From NCBI RefSeq assembly GCF_963662255.1, contig NC_085050.1:24236631-24300630 (forward strand): a stretch of DNA of 64,000 bases, read 5' to 3'. Numbering within the stretch: the first letter of the stretch is position 1; every line of letters begins with the position of its first letter. A model generated the notes under the pieces. The model did not search any database and had not been told where the DNA came from. It saw only the letters and a program-made list of their open reading frames with translations. The stretch is from Cinclus cinclus (lineage: Eukaryota; Chordata; Aves; Passeriformes; Cinclidae). Shown piece after piece: positions 11,005 to 23,300 of this stretch. A program made the translations under genes and the position numbers.

Positions 11005-14000
11005 TTAACTCACACAGTTGTCATTGGGATGAAAAAATATACACACAGAGAGGTTTTAAATTCCCTATTTCTAACAGAGCCAATTTTAAGTAAGACAGAA
11101 CTAATTACACAAAAAATGTTGTACCAGATCCACTGCTAAAAATACAGCAGATAAAGTGCTATCACACACATTTTTTGGTGTTAGACAGACAACAGATTTT
11201 TCTAAGTCTCTTTGGACAGGGCAACCAATTTGAATTGTAAAAATATACAGAGTTATCTTTTCTACCTGATTAATAATTTCAACTCCTGGAAAATGAAACA
11301 GAGGCTTTTCCTGTATCTAGCTTCCTTGCATCTTGTATATTAATTTCTACCACAGCTATGTTTAAGGATGAATCCTTCAAACTGCTATTCTGTGGCCTGG
11401 TGCTATACTGGCACTTCTCTAATTACTGCAAGCCAATCCTATAAATGTTTCATAATCCTTTTTTCTTCAGCAAAAAGCAGGAAGTTAAACTGTGCCCAGG
11501 AAAGCCACTGTGTAAGCTGAGCTCTAAAGAATGTTGGTAGGAGGGGTGGTACCTCACAGTAGGACCACCAGAGGCAGGATTTTGAACAGTGGAAGGAAAC
11601 CCGGGTGTTTACCTTAATATAAAGCAGTAATCACTTTTAAGGTCCAACACTCAGTTATGAAAAAGTGTCAATCAGTGACCTGGTCCTCCCTATGCTATAC
11701 AGAGTATTCTAAATCTGAAGTTAAAGCTCTTGTCTTGCCCAGGTGAATTCTGGGTCTAATTGTTGGTGGTTATGAAAACATTGCTCAAAATGCCATGAAT
11801 AATTCAAAATATATATTTTTTGCAGCAAGAAATCCAGAAGCAAGAGTTTTCCAATTGCTTTTTCAATTTTCCATGAAGCACACCTGACTTTGTCAGGAGA
11901 TAACATAAAATAAAAAGATAAATTTTACTGTGTCTGACTTTCCGGTTCCCTTGCATATCTGGAATGAGATTTCCATGCCCCCTAATGCAGAAGGGTGCTG
12001 CTATATGGCTTAAGATTCAAAACTGGAAATTCTGAGTTAGCTTGATTATATCATCTCTGGTTTCAGAGGTGGTGCAGTGCTGCTTTACTCTTCTAGGTGA
12101 AGCTGTAGTCCCAACCACTGAAGAAGCCTCTTCTAGCTTTACTGAGTGCAGCCTCAGTGTCAGTCTGACAAGGTATCACCATTGTACAGACATCTGAATT
12201 CTGCAAGAAATCCAAACCAAAGTTCCCTGATGTAACTCTGTATCCTGCTGTGGGAGTGAGAAACAGCAAGCAATTCTTTTACTGCCTTGGAAGTAGACCT
12301 GGCAGTGTTCACTTGTTCACTTCCTAACCAGCTATGAATAGATCCCCTTACATAAGATGAGTAAAGAAGTGGAAAGACATACACTAAACACATTCTGGGA
12401 AAATGGTGTATGTCAGAAAAGGCTGCAAAAAGCTAAACTTTGTTTCCAAGTAGTCTTCTGAGAATGCACATTAAAAGCATGCTACAGGCATGCTCTGAAA
12501 TTTGTCCAGAAACAATTTACAGCATCTCAGCCCACTGAGAGAAAAGGCAGTGAAGACAAAGTTCTCTGCACTGCATGAAGACAGGCTGACTCTGACTGTA
12601 TAATGCTAAAAATATGGGTAAAGCTGCACAAAGACAGTACTTCAAAATAATTTTTTTTTACCTGTAAAAACTAGATTTGCTTGCAGAACATCAGTGTCAT
12701 TAGAATAGACATTCTCTCTACAGGTGCAGCAAATAACCTGTGATTTCCTGAATCAAGCAAAAAGAATGAAGGCTGGATAGTAAAAATTAGATAGTCTTCA
12801 ATGAGGTTTTTCATTATGAGGAAGATTTGACAGAGCAAAAACCTTTATTCATTGTACAAAAAAAAATTAGGAAACATGAAATCAATGCTTCGTCAATGTT
12901 GTCATTTTTTACCAACCTCAATGGATCATTGTTAGCCATTTAGGACAAGAAAAAAGATACATAAATTTGGACAATCAGTTTGTCATCACACATCTTTTCC
13001 AAGGAGTGGGAGGCATTCTGTCAGGTCTTTCATTCTGCCAGTCTTCTACTGATTTAGATTCACTTTCTTTCAGATTGTATTCACATATTTGAAGCCTTTT
13101 AAATGAGAGAAATCAAATAAGGGACCCTCCTCTGCTTTTCAAAAAATAGAGTCCTGGAGCAAGGGAATAGAGCATGTGCAAATATATTTGCGAATTCATT
13201 CATTGCACTGTGAAGCTGAGGCGTATATCCTCAGTGGATATATTTTTCTATAAATTTTGGAAAGGATAAACATTTGTCCTTTTTTTTCTTGTTTACTTCT
13301 TAGCTTTTCATTAAATATTTATTGAAATGAGCATCTAAGGATCCATTTCACAAATAGATTTTCTTTTGACTTATTTCACGGTTATTTAAATTTTTTTGAG
13401 TGAAAATTTTCGCTCACTAGAAACTAGTCTTCAAGTTATAATTTCATTTTCAGTAACTCTGATGTTTTTCATTTGTTGAAGCTGTCTTATGATCTTAATA
13501 TCTGTCCTCTTTATCTTTTATATGCTTATCATATAACCAAAAGTAATGGTCCAAATTCAAATTTGTTGAAGACTCATTGCTAGCTAGTGTAGCATTACTA
13601 CAAGCTACACTGATTACATTTACCTCATTCTCAAGTATCAGATACAATTTTAAACTAATGATTTCAGAGTCTGTAGGATAAAATGCAAAAGACATTAAGG
13701 CAATGAAAGCGATAATGATATTTATACTGAGGCTGAGTGGGCATGTAAATAATTTTACAAACATGTGGCATACACAGGAGATCTTGCAATCAGAGCCTGA
13801 TCTTTTCAGGCAGGCTTCTGGTGAATTTATTTTTAATTTATTTGGCTTTTTAATTCGGGCTTGATTGCTATTTATCTAATTTCATGCAATTAACAGAGGT
13901 GCTTATGTTAGGATTATGACCACCCTAGGCTCCTTTAATGGTCAATGGAAAAAATAAATGCCTCTAGACTACATTTTAGCTCATCAGACTTCACAGTTTT

Positions 14001-14311
14001 CCTTTACATATGACTCTTCCTCTGTCTTCCTAGCAATGGAGGGGGTCTGAGGAGACAATAATCCTGCCTGTTCACTGCTCTACTGCAGTGCAGTTATCCC
14101 AGGCTCCTCCTAGAAGTGCGAGCTTGTCCAAGGTTGATGGAAGGTGTCCAAAAATAACATCAGAGTAAATATCTGAAGTCTAAAATTTAATCTCCTTGGA
14201 AGAAATAACTTTATTTTAGTCTGTGATTTGCACGTACACCATTCTGAAAACCATTAGTGAGTTAGAAACACCCTAAGTTATGTTGCAATTATTAATTTGG
14301 TAATGAATAAA

Positions 14312-14337
14312 GTTGAAAATCACCGTTGAAAATCACC
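14312..14337. repeat. Perfect tandem duplication, 2 x 13 bp
   Basis: GTTGAAAATCACC occurs at 14312-14324 and again at 14325-14337 without mismatch. Confidence 0.95.
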
Positions 14338-16045
14338 ATCTTCTCTCTACAACATTTGGTCATTTGATTGCAGAGTAAATATCCAGTAGTATGAGTCTAA
14401 TGGGAAGATAATAGCTGTAAATGCTACAAAGTAAATAGGGCCAGTGTGAGTAACCTTGTAATAACTCTTGAACCTACTTAGCTTTTTACCAAGTTGCAGA
14501 AGACTGCAATTATCTCGCTACCTTTTCCCTTGCTTCATTTCTGTTTTATCAAGAAAGGGATTCAAAATCACTTTCTCAATTTCTAAATTTTTCATGACCT
14601 CTTTACACTTTTGCTACTTGCTCCCCCAAAGTCTCACTCTGTTGGTGAAAACCCAGTCTATTTTGTCCTCTCCATTTCACTGCACACATCAAGATGAGGC
14701 AGTGATTTCTCTAACTTGTCATATTAACATTTACAAATGCAAACATTTGCATTTTTGTTTCTTATTTTTAGGTAACCATCCAAGCGTACATAAATCACTA
14801 CTCAAGTTCATGCTCTGAGAAGACAGAAATCCATTAGTGATGTTTCCCATAATAATAAGAGGATAAATAGTGTTACGTAGAGACTTCAGCACTTTGGCAA
14901 GAAAAGACTAGCTCTTTCCTAATGTAATTCCTTCTAGTGTGGGCTTAGAAACAATTTTAATTTTTGTTACATCTGTGCCTAGGATTTTCATGTCTAACTG
15001 CCAAGAAATACAACTGTCTCTGTCCAGCTTCCACCTGGTAGATAGGTGTCTGATGTCTGAGGCAAACTATTTGATAATTAAAAATAAACGTACAAACTAA
15101 ACTAACTAGAAAACCCAATCAAGTCACAAAGACAATAAAAACAAAACACCCAAAACCTAAATACCCATAAAACCACTTTCCTCCCCCAAAACAGCTTTGC
15201 TATTAGTGGTTATGCTAATTTTGTATTTTCCCCTCCTTCTCTGTGGTGTTCATCCAGATTACCCCCTGCTCCAGTTTGCAGAAAAATGGTTGTGCAGTCT
15301 GACTACTCCTTGCAAGAAAAAGATGTACTGTAAAAATCCACAAAAGATAGGTACAGAAGCTGAGCAGGATGAACAACCCCAGTTGGGTCTCTGCACCCAG
15401 TATTAATTCTAACTGGTTCTAGAAAACTAGAAATATTTAGGCTATGGGAAGGGCTTAAGTCCCTTCCAAAACCAGCAAAAACAGAGTAATTGAAGAACTA
15501 CATTTGTAATTTTCCGTGGTTGAGATAAGACTGGCCACAAGCATTCAATTCAAGAAACATTAAATTAACTCCTGTTCAATTTTTATCATTTCATTAATTT
15601 TCTCTTGCAGCAATTTTGGTATCTTTTGGAATGGACAGATTTTGGTCTCTGTAAGATTAATTTATTTCTACAATAACACTAATTAAAATATTAATCCATA
15701 TTGGAGTTCCGCACTTCATGTTAGAGACTGCTTTGCTTTTGATGGCAAGCTGTTTGTAACTACTTGGATATCTGAAAGAGTTTGCACTTTCACAAATTTA
15801 AAATTCATTCCCTTGACATGAATCTTATACATATATTTTTTTTCAACTCAGTTGGCCTTATTCGTCTCTCATCTGGTTTATGGATAATTGGCAATATGTC
15901 ATGATAGAAGTAGGAAAAAAAATGCCATAAAGAGCAGAAATTTACATCCCATGGTTAAGATTCAGGAACAATAAGTAAATTGTGGTCAAAGAATTATGAA
16001 GTAGAAAAAAATTTGGCCTCTACAATGAAATTTTTGTCCTTCCAG

Positions 16046-16258
16046 TATTGCTTTTAGCACGGATGTTGCAGGTAGAACCTCAGTGGATGGAGATAGATTT
16101 TCTTGGTCATTTACCTCAGAATTATATTCCCATATTGAACCAAAACTTGCAAAGGAAGATTATGGGCTTCATGGGATTTACAGTGGTGCAAAAGTCTCTG
16201 AACGTGCAACAGATATTGCCAGCAGCAGTTAATGTTAGTCAGGGTGGCCTCCTGACAA
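16046..16258 (+). other. Weak candidate exon with open frames
   Basis: A plus-strand acceptor-like stretch (TTTTTGTCCTTCCAG) ends at 16045, and a donor-like CAA/GTAAAG follows 16258. One frame is open across the whole segment (from 16048, LLARMLQVEPQWMEIDFLG). A second frame, also open to a TAA near 16231, has balanced composition (for example DRFSWSFTSELYSHIEPK). A minus-strand frame is open too, so the lack of stops is not specific. I recognise no family. It could be a chance open region, a decayed coding fragment or a non-coding exon. Confidence 0.2.
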
Positions 16259-19200
16259 GTAAAGTGCCCGATGGACTCCTTTTGCAACTGCACAACTAAC
16301 AAATTCTGACCTTTGTTTTACTCACACATCCCATATAAGCTTTTTCCTTCAAAATGCCATGTGGCTTTTTTTCCACTTTTCTTGAGCAATACTATGGCTT
16401 AAGGTATAGAGATATTAAAACAAGCTGCTCATCCTGTTATAACAATATTTAAATGCTGCTATTTTAATCACAGTCTGAAACTCATTTGGTTGATTTCCAC
16501 ACCTTTGGTCCCATGAGGTATTCTAACAAAACATCTTCACCTTCTCTCTCAGTGGGGGTTGCTGGAAACATTTCTTTTTCCTTGGTGCTGCAGCTGAGGA
16601 AGGAACAATGTTGAACTAGGGCCAAACAGAAAAACAAGCAACAAAGAGCAACACAACTGAAGAAGCTAAAAACTATCTCCTCTTGCCATGACAGAGAACT
16701 GCAGTCAAGAGGGAATGGACGCAGTTCCACAGTAGTTTAACTCTGAGTTTAAAGACGGGATTGTTTCTGCATGGGAAATTACCTGCACTTAAGTAACACC
16801 TGGTCAGTATTGGGAGGGTCAGCAGTGTCTGAAGAATGTTTTCTAGACCTTAGACCTAAGACTTGGGATCTCTGTCCACGGGAAGTCAAGACTGATTTGT
16901 TCTTCACTATTTCATCACATTATGTTTTTAATGGTTCAAAAATCCAGCTCCTATCAGTTCCTTTAGAAAATTATTCCAAAGAGTGATGTCCACCAGGCTG
17001 AAGGGTCTCTGTGATCTGTCATTTTGTTCTTGCTGACATTTTTCTTTCAGTTTAAATAGGAAGAGTGATGGCTGAATTACTTTACTGCCCTATGTATACA
17101 TTCATTTGTAGCACATTTCTACTGCCTTGAAGAAGTTTTTTGACACCCTTAAGTAGTAGGAAAGAAAATATTTGCAGGCATTAACAAATGCAGCATTTAA
17201 TGATACTGTAAGCCTGCCTGATCAGAGCCCTTTACTGGATATTGGATTGTTTGTTGAAAGTCAATTTTACAACAAAATAAACACTGGCATGACATAAATT
17301 TCACTGGTTTAGTTTTCAGATGTAGTTATATGCCATATTACTCCTCAGGGGTGAAAAACATAATGTGTGCAAATGAATTTAGATACACAGCAACTGATTT
17401 TCCAGTGACGATATAATTAAGGCTATAAAAGACAGCCTATGTGTAACAGCTACTCTGGGAGGCCCTCCTATGCTCATAAACACACAGCAGCTGTATTTTT
17501 TTTTCTTATTTTGCTATAACACTTGTCTTTTTTGTAAAACAAGCAAATTATACAGTGTCTAAAAAAAATTTCTAGAAGACTGAGAAGCACAATAGTTAGA
17601 CCACTAACTAAAATTTTACATTAGAGAAAAATGAACATTGCTAAATCAAAATACATCCTGTTTGTTTCATATGAGTTCTTGTTTTCAGTACAGATACATG
17701 TATGTCATGGGAACAAAGATAGTAGTTTTAGCACTTTAGTTTTCAGTTCTTTTCAAGATGATCACCTGTTTTCCTCAACAAGTGCTAATTAGAGTCCCTC
17801 TGGTTCTTGAACAAAATACTCATCTTTTGTGGCTTCACTTGGGATTAAGACAGTAGCAAGGCAGCACAATGCATTATTTTCTTTTGTACCAAGGGAGGCT
17901 CCATTGCATGGCTTTCTTTTTCACTGCAACCAGAGGAACTGACTGTGGAGGTGTTGCAACCAGAGGCATAACTCAACTTTCTGTTCTTGTTCACCTGAGA
18001 AAGCAGAAGATGAGTGATGGTGGCTTTATAGCAGCAGGTCAGAGATAGAGGACAGCTGAGGAGTACAAGCATGAAAGTGGAAGGGGAAGGGATAAAGATA
18101 CCCAAGCACCAGGAGCTGAGCTCCATCACTGAAAAGAAAGCTGAGCTATTTTACAGTGTATTTAGGAATCCATGAATAAGAATGTTTTAACCACTGCTTT
18201 AAACAGGTGCAATAGATAAATATTAATAAATTGAACTTCCCTCTGCAGTCTAAAACGGAGAACTATTTAGGCAGATATTTGGAGTTACTTTTTACTCCAG
18301 TTTTACATGTAGAATTTCATAGATTTCTCTGAGGTTTTTGGTTCTTTAAAAAAAAAAGGACAGAATGTTCTTGAACAAAATGAGAATCCAACACAATGGT
18401 GAAAAATTATTTTCCAGAAATTAAACCCAGGAACAAGAATGAACAGAAAATATAGATTAAGTTAAAAAAAAAAGAAAAATAAAAGAAGCACTATTATGAA
18501 TATATTTTCTCTATTTGCTCCAATGAGAAGCCAAATAGAAAACTCTTTACTCTAAGAAAAAGAAGGTTAGAATGGTAAGTATAACATTATCACTTACCTA
18601 GTAAGAAGTGAGCCGTCTTGTCTTCATTATTGTTTCCATATACATCTAAAAGTTATTTACTATATAACATAATATAAAACAATAGCATCGTGATGAAGGC
18701 TATACCTGCAAAGGCTGGATTAATTTAACTATTCTCCCTAAAAATACGCAATACACTTGGACCACCAGTTTATTTTCTACCTGAAATTTTTCTTCTAACC
18801 ATTACATTGTGGTTTTGTATTTGGGATCCTTTTGATTGTTTGTTTGTTTGTTTGTAAAACAAATTGCTGCTATTCCAGGAAGGTTAGGCCGTGACTGCTC
18901 ACCGGTCTCAGCACTGACGGATTTCTCCGAGTTTAGATGATGCAGATGTCCACAGAAAAACTGATCATCTCAGCTGCCCAGGGAGGCAAGGTCTGTAGCC
19001 TGTTTTTAACTTACAGCAATAAACTGTGCTTATTATGTTTTGACAAAAATAGATATATTAAATGCTCGTCTAGTCATAGTGCTGATCATTGGCTTCTAAA
19101 TATATTAATAACACAAGCAATTACTACACAGTTATGTATAAGGTAACTAAGCAATAAGAGAGCAAATCGGAGACCTCAAACAATGAGCACATATAATATT

Positions 19201-22200
19201 AAGTCATGACAATAGAGGTTAGAAAGTGCACTCCACCTGTTCAAAGACATCTTCATTGATTCATTATCACAATGGTGTGATCATTCACAGTACCTCAGAC
19301 TGATCAATACCAGAAGTTACAGATGAAGTACTGAAGTGCTGTTGGTTGCATCTAATATGTGTGTATGCTTTTACCAGACAGACACAGATTCCCAACTGTG
19401 GTGAGTTTGGTGTTTACTTGCAGTTAACAAGATGCTTTCCTGTCCTGTTTATCCTCCCCAGCTATTTTTAGAAGCCTTTCACACTTACTCATGCAGTGCT
19501 CATCAGTGTGTGAAATTAAAGTATGAACTGATCAGTATGTGAAAGTGAGGTTCATAGAGTTAATTTATGAATAAATTATGCCAGGGATCCTGAATATATT
19601 TAAGGAAGGCTGTGCCACCTGCTAAAATGAGCTGTTACTACTACACTGATGTCTGAAATCAATGGTTGCAAGCAAACTCTGTCTGGAATCTACTGAGGTG
19701 GGATAAATATCATTAAGTTACTAAATGCAGACAGTTAATTGTGTTTTGCTGGGAAGACAAATATAAAATCATGTCTTAAACATGAAAGGCAGAATTGCAA
19801 AAACTCTGTTTCTACTCTTTAAGATGTGCAGCTTCAAGCTAATGTTTCAAGCTGTAGATATGGTTTACAAGTAAACTGTATTTTTCTGCTTATGTTATTG
19901 AAATGAAAAGTTCCATGTGTACTTCTGATGCCTGTGTGTTAGGAATGTAAGTGCTTTAGCTGTTCAAAATAAGCTTTTTTGCAATACATAAAAATTAGAT
20001 ATAACCTTTTAAATTAGTCTCATGCTTCAAAATAAACCGGATCAATTTCTTGCAGTTTGGGCTCAAAGATACTGTGAGCAACACACAGAGTTAGGAGTAA
20101 AACCAAATGAAGAACGATAATAGCATGGAAGAATACTAAAGATAAATGCTCTGTCAGACCTGCAATACCCTGGAAACTCAAAGCATCCAAGAAAGATTTA
20201 ATCTTTATACAGGGCACTTGTAGGAAAGAAAATAGAAAGTAGCCTTATTTCAATAATGGAAGGTTCTGGTACACTCAATGCATCTAGACAGATAATTGTT
20301 TACGTCAAACCAATTTTGCAGGAGAAAGTATATGCAGCATACTAATGTCTGATGTGATTGATAGTATATCTACTCTCCACTTTCAAACAGAGTGGTGGTG
20401 GGTTTTGATAGCATATTTTACAGCACTGACTCGAAAGTATTATGTGTAAATGCCAATGAAAAAAATAAGATAAGATCGGTCTTTTCATCCTCAAAATTCT
20501 TCTAAAATGTGCTCTTGCTTTCTTTTCTGAGCGGTTCCATGAGTATTTGACCAGCAGAACATGTTAATGAATAAAGCTGTGAGAAAAATTAAAGTTTAGA
20601 TGTAAATATTTTCCTAGAAAATTATTCTTTAAAATTATGATAAACTTAAAACTGTAACAATTTTTTAATTGTCACATAAGTTTAAAGCCATGGTTCTAAG
20701 CCTACAATTGGCTGTATGAAGATGGAACTATGTGCCTCCATAAAAACTGCCAGGAAGCTGGGATACACACTCAAGCTCACCTGAAACTGATGAAATATTC
20801 TTCAGAGACTTAGAAATATTGAACAGAAACATTACCCTGGTAATTTTGGTAGTTTTGTAAGTCACAACAGTTGCACATCTCCACTAAAACTGATTTGTGA
20901 CTAAATCATTGTGATTAAATCATCAAGAGAAAAATAAACCAGTTATTTCTCAGGTTAGATTAAGGAAGCTCACTCCACCTCATTGTGAGTTTCAAATATT
21001 TTTCATTCACAAAAAAAAATTTACAGATTTCCTCAAACATTTGAGTAACTCTAAGAATAAACTACATTTGCTTATTCAACTGTAAAAATTTCTTAGCTTT
21101 TACAAGTTATTTCAGGGTAATGTTTTAAAGATTAAATTAGACTCACTACAATAGTTTCGACAGCTCCCTTTCAGCATTTTTCCCCTCAAATAATACTACA
21201 TGGTAAAATTCTGAGTTTCTTGAAGATAACATTTACTTTTGTACTTTCTGAATGAAACAAAATGTTAATCTCCAAATGCATAAATAATGGAAATTATAGT
21301 ATTGTATCAATTCACAGTACTTTGTCACTATTTTAGTTGATCAGACAACAATTTAATATTTTCTGTTCCAATGTTGAATGGAAATTTATTTTGAATGTGG
21401 GAATTTATGTGCAAAAAAAAAATCTGATTTCAATTAAGAAGTAATTTACATAGTGGGAAATTATCAAGGTAATAGCTGAGTTTAAACCTCTTCAAAAATG
21501 CTAGTATTTTTCAGAGTTGAAAAATACATGGGATATGGTTCCAAGAAATGCAACTACAAAAAGATAAAATTAATGAAATCTTGTGAAAAAAAAAAAGAAG
21601 CATGAGAAGGTGCTCTGTAGCAGAGATGCAAATTGTGATTAATGAAGCTTGGTACATTAGTGCACTAAAAAAAGATTTCCTTCCACTTTATGTCAGGGTG
21701 TCTGAGCTGGTAAATTTGTAGGCTGATTTTTAACATGTCAGATAGTTCTCTCTAATTTTTCTGATCCAGTGGTTAGCTGTGCTTTGGCTGGAAGCATGAG
21801 TGTCAGTTGAAAGGACACAGACACACTTGCTTCTGTTGAGATTGCATTTATAATACCTTGTACTGTTGATAGGAAATTAAATGCTTTAAGTTTATTTAAA
21901 AGAAGGCAGGTGTCTAGAAATAAAAACGGAAATGTGATCAGCTCTACTTGCCTAAGTTGTACATATTTTACATTTAAAAAAACACTGTAATCCTCTATGT
22001 ATCATTATTGTTCCAGGTGTAGAAGTACAATCTGGTGCACACTTAAATCATACAAAAATACATTAAAAGGTCTAATGCTGCCTTGAATGGCTTGTGAAGT
22101 AATGAACATTTTCAACTCACAGTCTCAGCCATTATAATGTTATTACACAGTCATTAAATTGAAGCTGTTATTCCACTGCTAAAACAACTGATCAATATCC

Positions 22201-23242
22201 ATTACCATTCAGTGATGGTTGGAGCCAAAATGTGATTATATTGCAAATGAGCCACAGACAAGGTAATGAGCCCTCCATTTTGATACATTTAAAGGCATTC
22301 CCTAAAGCAGATAATTTTCTTGAGAGAGTACAACTTTTCCATCAAGTCAACAGTCTAAGAAAATAAAAATGTTCTTTAATTAAAAAAGCCTTACATATTA
22401 TGATTTATAATGAAACAATAGTGTTCTCAGCAAAGATAACCACTGTTGGATCAATGAAATTGTTTCTGCCTACTGGGTTTTACTTGTTATGAGTGCTGTG
22501 CTATACAGACCCTGTGCCTTACCAAAGAAACAAATCAAATTATGTCTCTTTAAAGTCAAGATTTATCTCAGAGTAGTATACTTTGAAGCTTGTCCAAATA
22601 CAAATAAATAAAGATGGGAAATAACTCCTTTGAGGGATTTTAGTGTCTTGTTTGCATAAGGCCCGCAATAGTTTTCCTTTTTCTTATCACTTACAAAGTC
22701 TGGCCAAAAATGTTCCAAGTTGTGCTTGAGTAGTTCCTCCAAGGCCCTGCCATTCACTGAAATGAGGCATCAATTTCTGTTATCATCTCTATTATCTCTG
22801 GATCATTAGTCCACCTGTGTGTTTACAAGTTATTATTATCTTAATTATTTCTATGCATTAATGTATTCTCTGTTGTGTTAATATATATTATTATTTTTAT
22901 GCGTGGGTTTTTTTTTTCTTTTTTGTTAACAGTTTATTCCCAAGACAGATGTCATGATGTCCAGGTATCCATATCTCCTTTATGTTCCACATATCATTAC
23001 AATATGCAGAACACAGGAGGTTTTTCAGTCTCTCCATCTCGCACCTCTTTTCAGCTGGTCCTGAAATTTCCCTACTGAAGCAAAAGACTTCAAGTTAAAC
23101 AGATTTTGAAAATTTACTAATATGTAGTATAATATAATAACAAAACATACCTCCTTACTTTATCTTAAAGATCTTCTTCCCTCTCCTGCTTTTTTTTTTC
23201 CCCTTATATTTGACAGATTTACTTCATTTTTTTTTTCCAAAG

Positions 23243-23300
23243 TGGATATCCATGGATTCATGGACATGGCTACATGGATATCCAATGATACATGGACAAA
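23243..23300. repeat. Clustered palindromes and CATGGA repeats
   Basis: The 10-base palindrome TGGATATCCA occurs at 23243-23252 and 23275-23284. CATGGA-type words recur between and after them. Confidence 0.85.

Noticed and set aside
18890..19000. Small CpG-containing stretch with an AG just before an ATGATG and a GT after GGCAAG
   Set aside because: Only about 50 bases, poor pyrimidine tract, no recognised peptide. Too weak to call an exon.
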